This document shows positions 8,058 to 15,373 of a stretch of DNA of 19,736 nucleotides, piece after piece. A program made the translations under genes and the position numbers. The number at the start of each line of letters is the position of its first letter. Position 1 is the first letter of the stretch. The stretch spans positions 1 through 19,736 of the forward strand of contig CALFSV010000165.1 of the NCBI GenBank assembly GCA_937916485.1, given 5' to 3'. A model generated the notes under the pieces. It ran no database searches and had not been told where the DNA came from. It saw nothing but the letters and a program-made list of their open reading frames with translations. This stretch comes from an uncultured Paracoccaceae bacterium (GTDB lineage: Bacteria > Pseudomonadota > Alphaproteobacteria > Rhodobacterales > Rhodobacteraceae).

Positions 8058-9026
8058 TCACCCAGTCAGTCCCTTCAACAGAATGAGGCTTCGATCATCA
8101 TGATGCTCTGTCGACATCCCACCCTTTATGGCTGAGAATTTCCCAAGCATATGAAAGTCTTGGCATTCCATGCGTGCAAATTCGGCCCCCCAGGCAGCGA
8201 GGTCCACTTGACCCGGTGGTGTCAGAAACCCATCGGTGAACACCTCGATGCTCTTGACGGTCTCTTTGGGTCGGGTTCGGTCGATCCACTGGCCAAGGCA
8301 AGGGGCCGTACCGTTCATGGTGTCGAAACCAAATATCGTGCCCGCTGTGTTGGCGAAGCGGTGCTGGGTGAAAATGCCTCCCATCAAGAAGGCCTCGACT
8401 ATCGACGAATGCTCGGCAAGGCCGCAGAACTGAATGGTTTGCGCGACTATTTCGCTCGCACATTGCCGGGTGATCTGACCATTCGAAATCGTTTCCTCGA
8501 GACCAAGAAAGATGGCGCGACGCGTCGCAAGCTCAATGGCGTCGAGTGTTTGTGTCGCGAAGTGCTGGCGGAAGTAGGCATAGAGCGTCAGGCGAGCGCG
8601 CGTTGCGACCCTGTCGATAAGTTTCGTAGGTTGCAGCACGTCGACTCCGTTCAGCCGGATGCCACTGTCACCCAAGATCAGGACGCGCCAATCGGACCCA
8701 CAATCCAGTGCAAGAGCGAGAGTCGTAGAAGGCGGGATAACAAGGTCTGTGCTTTCGGTCCGCTTGCGCAAGGCCTTGGATTGAAGTTCGAAAATCTCAT
8801 CTGCGGGTAGAAGGCGGTTGGCGGGGTCTTGCATCGCCTCGGCGGTGGCCTGGGCGACAGTCAATGCAGCCAGCCTGCCTGCTGGGGTGCCATCGATCAC
8901 CGTGCCGCGCGCGTCGGTTGCCCCGTCAAAGACCGCATAGACGCAACCTGGGATAATAAGAATGACGTCGTCACCCAGCCTTTGGCCGCTGCGATACTTG
9001 GATATGGAGGTCGCCTCGATCTGCAT
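8058..9026 (-). CDS. PP2C-like (PPM-family) phosphatase in an ABC transporter operon
   Basis: A 322-residue cytoplasmic protein with the spaced acidic motifs of metal-dependent PP2C phosphatases: GDD (18-20), AVFDGATD (31-38), LILGDSGIRL (116-125), EVFTDGF (261-267) and the terminal HHDDRSLILL (308-317). These aspartates would hold the Mn/Mg pair of the active site. The helical part between them is divergent, and no kinase, sensor or membrane domain is attached. The start chosen is the ATG at 9026, which has GAAGG upstream. A longer frame to 9200 would run into the permease gene, and those extra residues look unrelated. It begins only 10 bases after the permease stop, so it belongs to the transporter operon. 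It may dephosphorylate a protein or the imported compound; the sequence does not decide. Confidence 0.75.
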   Translation of the reverse strand: MQIEATSISKYRSGQRLGDDVILIIPGCVYAVFDGATDARGTVIDGTPAGRLAALTVAQATAEAMQDPANRLLPADEIFELQSKALRKRTESTDLVIPPSTTLALALDCGSDWRVLILGDSGIRLNGVDVLQPTKLIDRVATRARLTLYAYFRQHFATQTLDAIELATRRAIFLGLEETISNGQITRQCASEIVAQTIQFCGLAEHSSIVEAFLMGGIFTQHRFANTAGTIFGFDTMNGTAPCLGQWIDRTRPKETVKSIEVFTDGFLTPPGQVDLAAWGAEFARMECQDFHMLGKFSAIKGGMSTEHHDDRSLILLKGLTG

Positions 9027-9036
9027 GGCAAACCTT

Positions 9037-10698
9037 CTAGAGGAATGCCGAATCGCGGTTTTCCGCGAACCGGAATACGGCATAGACACAGGCCCCTGTA
9101 CAGACCAAGAGCACGGTTGAAAGCGCTCCCGCGAGGCCGAATTCTCCGTCAAGTACAGCCAGATATATCTGGACTGGCATGGTAATGGTTCCACCGTCAT
9201 ACAAGATGAGCGTGCCCGACAGCTCGTTGATCGCGGTAATGAAGCTCATCAATGCGCCGACGATCAGGCCCGGCAGGATCAGTGGTACGGTAACCACCAG
9301 AAAGGCCTTTGCGGGTGCCGCACCAAGGTTGACTGCGGCCTCCTCCATCGACGGTTTGATCTGGCGCAGGCTCGATGTGGCTGATCGCACACCGTAAGGC
9401 AGCCGCCGGATGAAATACAGCAGGATCAACAGGCCAGCCGTGCCAACCACATCAAGCGGCCCACCCCGGAACGTAGTGACAAAGCCAATCGCCATGACGA
9501 CCCCCGGCACCAGGTACGGCACCATCATCAGAAAATCGATTGCCCCCGCCGCAGCGGTTTCGCGCCGCACGATCACATAGCTGATCAGCCCCGAAAACAC
9601 GGTGATCAACACCACAGCGCCAAGCGAAAAGACAAAGCTGTTGCTGATGGCTTCGGGCGCTGTCCGCAGAATACGCTCATAGCTTTCCAGCCCGTAGCCG
9701 CCAATAAAGACAGGCCCATTGGTCTTAAGAAAAGAGGTGTAGACCACCACGAGTGTCGGCAGCATCGCGATCAGCACAATCCCGTGGCAGAACACATGCA
9801 TCACGGTGTTACGCCAGCCGGTCATCCGTTGCTTGACCGGAGGATTGGTCAGCGCGCTGGCATAACGCCTCTTGGACAGAATGCGCCGTTGAGCGAGCAG
9901 TGCCAGCATCGAAATCGCCATCATGACGATGGACACAGTCACCGCCATTGTGGGACGCCCCCCCAATTCGGACCGATAAGCCGAAAAGGCGATGGTTGAG
10001 AGCGTCCGAAAGCCCCGGCCAAGGATCGCAGGCGTCCCGAAGTCGGCGATGGCCAGCACAAAACAGATGATTGCCCCAGTACTGACGGCGGGAAAGACAA
10101 GCGGCAGCGTGATCTTGGTGAACCGCTGCCACGGGGTGCAGCCAAGGTTCTCGGCGGCATCCTCAAAGGATTTGTTCATTCCATTCAGCGAGGTTTGGGT
10201 CATCAGGTAGATGAACGGAAAGAATTTGAGCGTGAATACAAGGATGATCCCGTGCGCGCCGTAAATTGTGGGCGTCTCAATCCCGAAGAGACCAAAGAAA
10301 TTAGTCATAAACCCGTTCGAGCCCAGCATCATGATCCAGGCATAGGCCCCGATAAAGGGCGGGGCGACCAGCACGAGGATCGCCAGAGTTGAAATCCACG
10401 CCTGCCCTTGGACGTGAAACCGGGCAGTGAAAAAGGCCAGGGGGATGCCTATCAGACATGCCCCGAGCGTGCCCAGAACGCCCACAAAGAGCGAGTTCTT
10501 GAAGCCGTTGAGGTAGTAATTCCGGGTGAACAACTCGACAAAATTGCCGATGGTAAATGCGCCCGTATCGGCATCGACAAAGCCAAGCATCAAGACCCGC
10601 AGGATCGGGAACAAGAGCAGAAGCGCGAGCACCGCGACGATCAGCCCGGTGACCCCGGTCCAGAAGTCGGTATGTCGGAGGCGCTGGAACAGGCTCAC
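9037..10698 (-). CDS. Fused ABC transporter permease, FbpB/ThiP-like (iron/phosphonate/sugar-phosphate superfamily)
   Basis: A 553-residue inner-membrane protein made of two permease halves in one chain, as in FbpB/ThiP-type transporters. Each half ends in an EAA loop for the ATPase: SFEDAAENLGCTPWQRFTKITLPL (about 177-200) and SMEEAAVNLGAAPAKAFLVVTVPL (about 450-473). About twelve hydrophobic helices are visible, including 14-36, 68-90, 103-125, 204-220, 253-270, 303-322, 354-376 and 476-492. The GTG start overlaps the ATPase stop by four bases (GTGA). The PP2C-like gene follows after 10 bases. The family is often annotated as iron(III) transport, but fused permeases of this type also serve thiamine, aminoethylphosphonate and hexose phosphates. 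Confidence 0.9.
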   Translation of the reverse strand: MSLFQRLRHTDFWTGVTGLIVAVLALLLLFPILRVLMLGFVDADTGAFTIGNFVELFTRNYYLNGFKNSLFVGVLGTLGACLIGIPLAFFTARFHVQGQAWISTLAILVLVAPPFIGAYAWIMMLGSNGFMTNFFGLFGIETPTIYGAHGIILVFTLKFFPFIYLMTQTSLNGMNKSFEDAAENLGCTPWQRFTKITLPLVFPAVSTGAIICFVLAIADFGTPAILGRGFRTLSTIAFSAYRSELGGRPTMAVTVSIVMMAISMLALLAQRRILSKRRYASALTNPPVKQRMTGWRNTVMHVFCHGIVLIAMLPTLVVVYTSFLKTNGPVFIGGYGLESYERILRTAPEAISNSFVFSLGAVVLITVFSGLISYVIVRRETAAAGAIDFLMMVPYLVPGVVMAIGFVTTFRGGPLDVVGTAGLLILLYFIRRLPYGVRSATSSLRQIKPSMEEAAVNLGAAPAKAFLVVTVPLILPGLIVGALMSFITAINELSGTLILYDGGTITMPVQIYLAVLDGEFGLAGALSTVLLVCTGACVYAVFRFAENRDSAFL

Positions 10699-11777
10699 GG
10701 CAGTCTGTCTCCGTTACCGCCCTGGGCAAAGAACGACAGCGCGTCGGGATCGACAGTCAAAGTGACTGGGCTTTTGGGGGGCAATGCCACGATCGCAGGA
10801 TCGGGCCGCGCAACGGCTTTGATCTCTTCTCCAGCCTCGGTGACGGCAAAGATCTCCATCTCGCGCCCCAGAAAGCTGATTTCGCGCATCGTCGCCTCGA
10901 TGACGATCCGGCCGGGATCAATCGCCGTGCCGGGCGGGTGCGCATGGATGTCTTCGGGCCGGATCGCGCAGGTCACCGGCCTCTCCGCCGAGATGCGCGC
11001 CGCAACATTGGCGGCGCCAGAGCGCAAGACAGCGCCGCCGCTGGTCCGATCCACATCCAGAAAATTGTTGGCCCCGACAAACGTCGCCACAAACCGATTG
11101 GCGGGTCGCAGGTAGATATCCAGTGGCGCAGCGGCCTGCTGGATGATTCCGCCATGCATGACACAGACGATGTCAGACATGGCCAGCGCCTCTTCCTGAT
11201 CGTGGGTGACATAGATCGTGGTAATCCCCAGATCTCGCTGGATGCGGCGCAACTCGGCCCGCAGATCGACCCGCAGCTTGGCATCCAGATTGGACAGCGG
11301 CTCGTCCATCAAGAGCACCTTGGGGCGAACGACGATGGCGCGGGCAAGGCCCACGCGCTGTTGCTGCCCGCCAGACAACTCATGCGGCATCCGGTCGGCC
11401 AGATGGCTTAGTTGGACCACATCCAACACCTCTGCCACGCGGGTCTTGATCGCGCTTTTGTCGACTTTGCGCTGCTTGAGCCCGAAGGCCACGTTGTCGT
11501 GCACGCTCAGGTGCGGAAAAACGGCATAGTCCTGAAAGACCATCGCCACGTCGCGCTTGTGCGCGGGAAGTGTTTCAATCGGGGCACCGTCCACGGCGAT
11601 CTGACCGGAGGTCTGAGCGTGAAACCCGGCGATGGTGCGCAACAGCGTTGTCTTGCCACAACCAGACGGCCCAAGAAGCGTGTAAAACGCGCCCGATGGA
11701 ATCGTAAGCGTGATGTCAGACAGCGCCACCACATCGCCATAGAGCTTGCGCAGCCCGGTTATCTCGACCGAGGCCAT
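10695..11777 (-). CDS. ABC transporter ATPase, FbpC/PotA-like
   Basis: A 360-residue ATPase with all motifs: Walker A GPSGCGKT (36-43), Q-loop Q82, signature LSGGQ (134-138), Walker B VLLMDE (154-159) and switch histidine H192. Beyond about residue 235 lies a regulatory TOBE-type domain, including CAIRPEDI and a beta-rich tail. The start chosen is the ATG at 11777, with GGGAG nine bases upstream. The frame continues open to 11870, but that part overlaps the end of the binding-protein gene and is not ATPase-like. It lies 62 bases after the binding-protein stop, across a strong hairpin, and overlaps the permease gene by four bases. It should power the permease encoded next. Confidence 0.93.
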   Translation of the reverse strand: MASVEITGLRKLYGDVVALSDITLTIPSGAFYTLLGPSGCGKTTLLRTIAGFHAQTSGQIAVDGAPIETLPAHKRDVAMVFQDYAVFPHLSVHDNVAFGLKQRKVDKSAIKTRVAEVLDVVQLSHLADRMPHELSGGQQQRVGLARAIVVRPKVLLMDEPLSNLDAKLRVDLRAELRRIQRDLGITTIYVTHDQEEALAMSDIVCVMHGGIIQQAAAPLDIYLRPANRFVATFVGANNFLDVDRTSGGAVLRSGAANVAARISAERPVTCAIRPEDIHAHPPGTAIDPGRIVIEATMREISFLGREMEIFAVTEAGEEIKAVARPDPAIVALPPKSPVTLTVDPDALSFFAQGGNGDRLP

Positions 11778-11804
11778 AAGGCGGTCTCCCAAAGATGAAG
11801 GGGT

Positions 11805-11827
11805 GCGGGCCGCCATTGGCAGCCCGC
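11805..11827 (-). terminator. Strong intercistronic hairpin after the minus-strand binding-protein gene
   Basis: In transcript direction GCGGGCTGCC pairs with GGCGGCCCGC around a three-base AAT loop: ten pairs including one G-U. Only a mixed pyrimidine stretch (ACCCCTTCATCTTT) follows, not a clean U-run. It probably limits readthrough into the ATPase and permease genes or stabilises the binding-protein message. Confidence 0.6.
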
Positions 11828-11839
11828 GTTGTGTCGGTG

Positions 11840-12814
11840 TTACTGGACGTCCAGCACCATGTCGCCCCACGCCTCGACAAGTCGCGCGCGATTGTCTGAG
11901 GCCCAGGCTGAGTCGTAGCCAACCGAGTTGACTTCGCCCAAGGGGACCAGCGCAGGGTTGGAGGCGACGTCAGAACGCACCGGGCGGCGGCCCTCTGCCG
12001 CGACAACGGCCTGCGCCTCTTGCGAGAGCATGAAATCGAGGAAGGATTTACCGCCTTCGGCATTCGGGGCACCGGCAACAAGGGCCATGGCATCCGGTGC
12101 AATGGCAGTGCCTTCCGAAGGATAAACGATCTGCACCGGACCACCACCTTCGACGTAGCGCAGCGCAGCGTCTTCAAGCGTGACCCCAATGGCAAGCTCA
12201 CCGTCATTGACAAACCGCGGAACCGCGCCCGAGCTTTCGGACAGCACGAAGTTGCCCAGCATGCCTTCATAGAGTTCCCATCCGGCTTCTTCGCTGTCGA
12301 ATGCCTGAAGGACAGTGGCAAGCTGGATGTAGGCGGAACCGGATCCATCGGCGCGAGCTGACGAGATCATCTCGTCATACTGCGGATCTGCCAAGGCAGC
12401 CCAGCTGTCCGGCACGGGAAGTCCATCGAGCTTCTCTTCATTGACGATGAAGGCCATGACAACGGCGGTGAAAGGCGTCCACATCTCGCTTTGCTTCATA
12501 CCGCTGGCAAGCATGTCCGAGCCCGCTGCCTCGTAGGCCTCGAACAGGGCCGGGTTAAAGTCGATGACAGTTCCGTCAACGCTCCAGAGCACATCGGCTG
12601 CCGGCGCGCCCGCTTCAGCGGTCAGGCGGTTGAGCAACTCGCCCGAGCCCGCCTTGATGATTTCTACGGTGTTGCCCGTTTCGGCCTCATACATCGGCAC
12701 CAGCGCGTCGATGAAATTCTGCGGCACGGCGGTGTAGACCGTCACGGTGCCATCGGCGAATGCAAAGGTGGCCGTGAGGGCCAGCGTGGTTGCAAGTGCT
12801 GTACTTTTGAACAT
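11840..12814 (-). CDS. Extracellular substrate-binding protein, FbpA-like fold (ligand unknown, probably not iron)
   Basis: A 324-residue periplasmic binding protein. Residues 1-20 (MFKSTALATTLALTATFAFA) form a clear signal peptide. The mature protein starts with VTVYTAVPQNFIDALVPMYEAETGNTVEI, the standard opening of FbpA-like binding proteins. SGSAYIQLATVLQAF and the late LDFMLSQEAQAVVAAEGRRPVR segments are further family landmarks. I do not see the adjacent tyrosine pair that binds ferric iron in classical FbpA. The start chosen is the ATG at 12814; GGAGG lies about 13 bases upstream, rather far. An in-frame extension to 12934 would hide the signal peptide. It is the first gene of the minus-strand transporter operon and is divergent from the ROK regulator gene. 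Confidence 0.88.
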   Translation of the reverse strand: MFKSTALATTLALTATFAFADGTVTVYTAVPQNFIDALVPMYEAETGNTVEIIKAGSGELLNRLTAEAGAPAADVLWSVDGTVIDFNPALFEAYEAAGSDMLASGMKQSEMWTPFTAVVMAFIVNEEKLDGLPVPDSWAALADPQYDEMISSARADGSGSAYIQLATVLQAFDSEEAGWELYEGMLGNFVLSESSGAVPRFVNDGELAIGVTLEDAALRYVEGGGPVQIVYPSEGTAIAPDAMALVAGAPNAEGGKSFLDFMLSQEAQAVVAAEGRRPVRSDVASNPALVPLGEVNSVGYDSAWASDNRARLVEAWGDMVLDVQ

Positions 12815-12991
12815 GGACTTAAAGTTTCCTCCCGATTGAAATGCTCGGCCGGATTGCGTCCGGTCAGGCTTGGTGTCGATTGACGTTCGGATTAGATTGC
12901 ATTCCATAATATAACTCGAGTCAATTGATTTCATCGATCATCGAGTTGCATTTGTGGTAACGGGGTTTCGAATGGCGGATCAGGGCGAGTG
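12815..12991. promoter_or_regulatory. Divergent control region between minus-strand transporter and ROK regulator
   Basis: This 177-base AT-richer gap must hold promoters for both directions. It contains an inverted repeat AACTCGA (12913-12919) / TCGAGTT (12941-12947). Within it lie two perfect 8-base palindromes, ACTCGAGT (12914-12921) and TCAATTGA (12921-12928). On the minus strand a TTGACT hexamer and a TATATTAT stretch lie close together. They are promoter-like, although their spacing is not ideal. The ROK protein is the obvious candidate to bind here. Confidence 0.5.
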
Positions 12992-14131
12992 ATGACCGAA
13001 CACTTCAGGCTGAGCTTCAATGCGCGACGTATCTTGGCCACCTTGCGTGCACGGGGTCCAAGATCGCGGGCCGAGATCGCGCGTCTTCTGGATATTACGC
13101 CTTCGACGGTCACACGCCTGACAGGTGCATTGATCGAAGACGGATTGTTAGGAGAAGCAGCCGACCCAGCTCGTGAGGGTCAGAAGGGCTTTCCCGCCAA
13201 GCTGTTGACGATTGAGCCCGGCGGCGTGATCACGGCCGGGGTCTATATCGACCCAGACCGGATCATGACCTGCCTGTCCGATCTGGCAGGAAGGGTCCTG
13301 TCAGAAGAAACCCTTCCAGTGCCCGACCGGTCCTTTGTCGCGATGATGACCGTCGCGGGAGACAGCGTGTCGCACCAAGTTGAGGCCCTTGGCTACGCAA
13401 GGCGGCGTCTGGCGGGGTGCGGCGTGAGCTATCCTGGTCAATATAGCGAAGACCCGACCAGAGTGATGCGCATCCGACAGTTCAAGGATTGGCCGTCGGT
13501 CAACGTGGCCCGTGACCTGTCGCCATATTTCGGGATGCCGGTCTACCATATGAACGACGCTAAGGCGGCCTGTCTGGCAGAATTGTATCACGGGGCCTGT
13601 ATCGGTGTGCGCAACTTCTGCCACATATGGTTATCGTACGGCATCGGCGGCGCCGCGGTGGTGGACCAACGCCCTTATCTGGGTCGGAACAACGGTGCCG
13701 CTGAATGGGGCGGGCTTTTCCCGAAGACACAACCGCGCCCCTCCGGCCAAGACCTTCTGGATACGCTCGGAGCTGCTGGCCTGCCACTGGACAAGCTCAG
13801 CGATATCGAGGACCGCCATCTCACCTTGCCGGTTGTCGCCGCATGGCGCGAAAGGGCGGCAGCGCAATTACAGTGGCTGTGCCTCGTGATTGCGCGCACC
13901 TATGCGCCCGAGGCCATCATCATCGGCGGAACTTTCAATCCGCTCATAATCGAAGGGTTCCTTGAGACGATCCGGGCCGCACCACAACTGGGCGAGGACT
14001 ATGTGACGACGCCACCGCGCATCCTGCGAGCCGCGCGTGACAATCGTCCGCAACTAGGGGCTGCTGCCCTGCCCATCCATCAACTGATGAACCCAACTGC
14101 CTATGCTGGCCAAGCGGTCAAGGGACTTTAG
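12992..14131 (+). CDS. ROK-family transcriptional regulator without kinase or zinc motifs
   Basis: A 379-residue regulator. Residues about 12-55 are an N-terminal winged helix-turn-helix: RRILATLRARGPRSRAEIARLL, then ITPSTVTRLTGALIEDGLL. The rest is a ROK sugar-kinase-like domain. Landmarks are MNDAKAACLAELYHGA (187-202), YGIGGAAVVDQRPYLGRNNGAAEWGG (216-241) and EAIIIGGTFNPL (307-318). The DxGxT phosphate motif of active ROK kinases is replaced by GVYIDPD. The CxCGxxGCxE zinc motif expected shortly after residue 240 is absent. It is therefore a pure sensor-regulator, as in NagC/Mlc/XylR-like proteins, probably for a sugar or sugar phosphate. I prefer the ATG at 12992 to the adjacent GTG at 12989, because AGGG lies six bases upstream of it. 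Its position between two transporter operons suggests that it controls both. Confidence 0.88.
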   Translation: MTEHFRLSFNARRILATLRARGPRSRAEIARLLDITPSTVTRLTGALIEDGLLGEAADPAREGQKGFPAKLLTIEPGGVITAGVYIDPDRIMTCLSDLAGRVLSEETLPVPDRSFVAMMTVAGDSVSHQVEALGYARRRLAGCGVSYPGQYSEDPTRVMRIRQFKDWPSVNVARDLSPYFGMPVYHMNDAKAACLAELYHGACIGVRNFCHIWLSYGIGGAAVVDQRPYLGRNNGAAEWGGLFPKTQPRPSGQDLLDTLGAAGLPLDKLSDIEDRHLTLPVVAAWRERAAAQLQWLCLVIARTYAPEAIIIGGTFNPLIIEGFLETIRAAPQLGEDYVTTPPRILRAARDNRPQLGAAALPIHQLMNPTAYAGQAVKGL

Positions 14132-14141
14132 CCTGATGCCG

Positions 14142-14164
14142 CGTTTCCTTTGGGCAAGGAAATG
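14142..14164 (+). terminator. Hairpin after the ROK gene (weak terminator or operator)
   Basis: TTTCCTT (14144-14150) and AAGGAAA (14156-14162) are exact complements around TGGGC. The stem extends by a G-U and a C-G pair to nine. A TTTT run comes only about 8 bases later, so termination would be weak. The same symmetry could serve as a protein-binding site upstream of the next gene. Confidence 0.35.
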
Positions 14165-14259
14165 TAACAGTTTTGTAAATTGCAGTCTGGCCAAGCTCGA
14201 TTTTGGCACCTAGGATTTTCGGAGCCGGATCCATACGGTCGTCGATGCGTCTCTGCCTT

Positions 14260-14331
14260 GGAGGAGGAGCAGATGTGGCGGGCCAAAGGAAATTGACGGT
14301 CCAACAGTTTCAATATGTGGATCTAATCCAC
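14260..14331 (+). promoter_or_regulatory. Leader: strong ribosome-binding site with 7-codon ORF, then perfect palindrome
   Basis: GGAGGAGGAGC (14260-14270) is the strongest ribosome-binding site in this gap. It is followed at 14273 by a tiny ORF encoding MWRAKGN with a TGA stop ending at 14296. Twenty bases later comes the perfect inverted repeat GTGGAT-CTA-ATCCAC (14317-14331), just before the G-rich ribosome-binding site of the binding-protein gene at 14344. Together they could form a translational leader or an operator; either role is inferred. Confidence 0.4.
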
Positions 14332-14343
14332 TGGGGGGGAAAT

Positions 14344-15366
14344 ATGAAATTTGCAATGAGAACGGTGGCTGCGGCTGCCCTGATGTCGGGCTTTGGCGTG
14401 ACAGGCGCTCAGGCGCAGTCAGGCGAATTGGTGCTCTATTGCTCGGTCGCCGAGGAATGGTGCCGCGTCATGAGCGAGGCATTTGAGCGCGAGACCGGGA
14501 TCGAAGTGCTGATGACCCGCAAGTCGTCTGGCGAGACCTATGCGCAGATTAAGGCCGAGGAAGGCCAGCCGCGCGGCGACGTGTGGTGGGGCGGCACTGG
14601 CGACCCTCATCTGCAAGCGGCCCAGGAAGGGCTGACTGCCGAATATCAGTCGCCGATGCTGGCTGAACTCAATGATTGGGCCGTAAGCCAGGCTGAAACC
14701 TCTGGTTATCGCACCGTCGGGATCTACGCAGGTGGACTTGGCTTTGGCTATAACTCTGATCTGGTGACCGAGAACCCTCCGGCCTGCTGGGCCGATCTGC
14801 TCAATGAGGCTTATGAGAACGACGTGCAGGTCGCCAACCCGAACTCGTCGGGGACCGCCTATACACTTCTGGCAACGATGGTCCAGTTGATGGGCGAAGA
14901 TGAGGCTTTCGCCTATCTCGCAAAGCTTCACAACAACATCAGCCAATACACCCAGTCCGGCTCTGCCCCGATCCGTGCCGCCGCCACGGGCGAGACGGCG
15001 ATTGGTATCGTATTCATGCATGATGCGGTCGCCCAGGCCGTCCAGGGCGCCCCGATCGTGACTGTCGCCCCCTGCGAAGGCACGGGCTACGAGGTCGGTT
15101 CAATGTCGATCATCGAAGGTGGGCCCAATCCAGACAACGCGCGCGTCTGGTACGACTGGGCACTGACGCCTGCCGCTCAGGAACTCGGGGCCTCGGCCAA
15201 CAGCTTCCAGGTGCCGTCGAACGCCAACTCGGCAACTCCAGATGCCGCCCCGAAACTGGCGGACATCAAGCTGATCGACTACGACTTTGCCCTCTATGGG
15301 TCGAGCGAAGAGCGGTCGCGTCTGTTGGCCCGCTGGGACGCGGAGATCGGGTCGCTGCCGCAGTAG
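14344..15366 (+). CDS. Extracellular substrate-binding protein, AfuA-like (probable phosphorylated-carbohydrate binder)
   Basis: A 340-residue periplasmic protein with a signal peptide (1-24, MKFAMRTVAAAALMSGFGVT then GAQA). From memory it follows the AfuA hexose-phosphate-binding protein closely. Shared landmarks are LYCSVAEEWC (31-40), DVWWGGTGDPHLQAA (79-93), YQS, CWADLL (148-153), NSSGTAYTLLATMVQLMGE (167-185), LHNNISQYTQSG (195-206), FMHDAVA (224-230) and PCEGTGYEVGSMS (243-255). Four cysteines (33, 40, 148, 244) could form two disulfides. No adjacent tyrosine pair for ferric iron is present. The ATG at 14344 fits the signal peptide; an open frame from 14203 adds unrelated residues. Expected role: periplasmic capture of a phosphorylated sugar or related organic phosphate. 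The identity of the ligand is inferred. Confidence 0.87.
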   Translation: MKFAMRTVAAAALMSGFGVTGAQAQSGELVLYCSVAEEWCRVMSEAFERETGIEVLMTRKSSGETYAQIKAEEGQPRGDVWWGGTGDPHLQAAQEGLTAEYQSPMLAELNDWAVSQAETSGYRTVGIYAGGLGFGYNSDLVTENPPACWADLLNEAYENDVQVANPNSSGTAYTLLATMVQLMGEDEAFAYLAKLHNNISQYTQSGSAPIRAAATGETAIGIVFMHDAVAQAVQGAPIVTVAPCEGTGYEVGSMSIIEGGPNPDNARVWYDWALTPAAQELGASANSFQVPSNANSATPDAAPKLADIKLIDYDFALYGSSEERSRLLARWDAEIGSLPQ

Positions 15367-15373
15367 TGGTACA

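Noticed and set aside
9027..9200. N-terminal extension of the PP2C-like protein
   Set aside because: The extra 58 residues overlap the permease 3' end and do not look like phosphatase. The ATG at 9026 has a better ribosome-binding site.
14203..14343. N-terminal extension of the AfuA-like binding protein
   Set aside because: It would bury the signal peptide that begins at the ATG at 14344.
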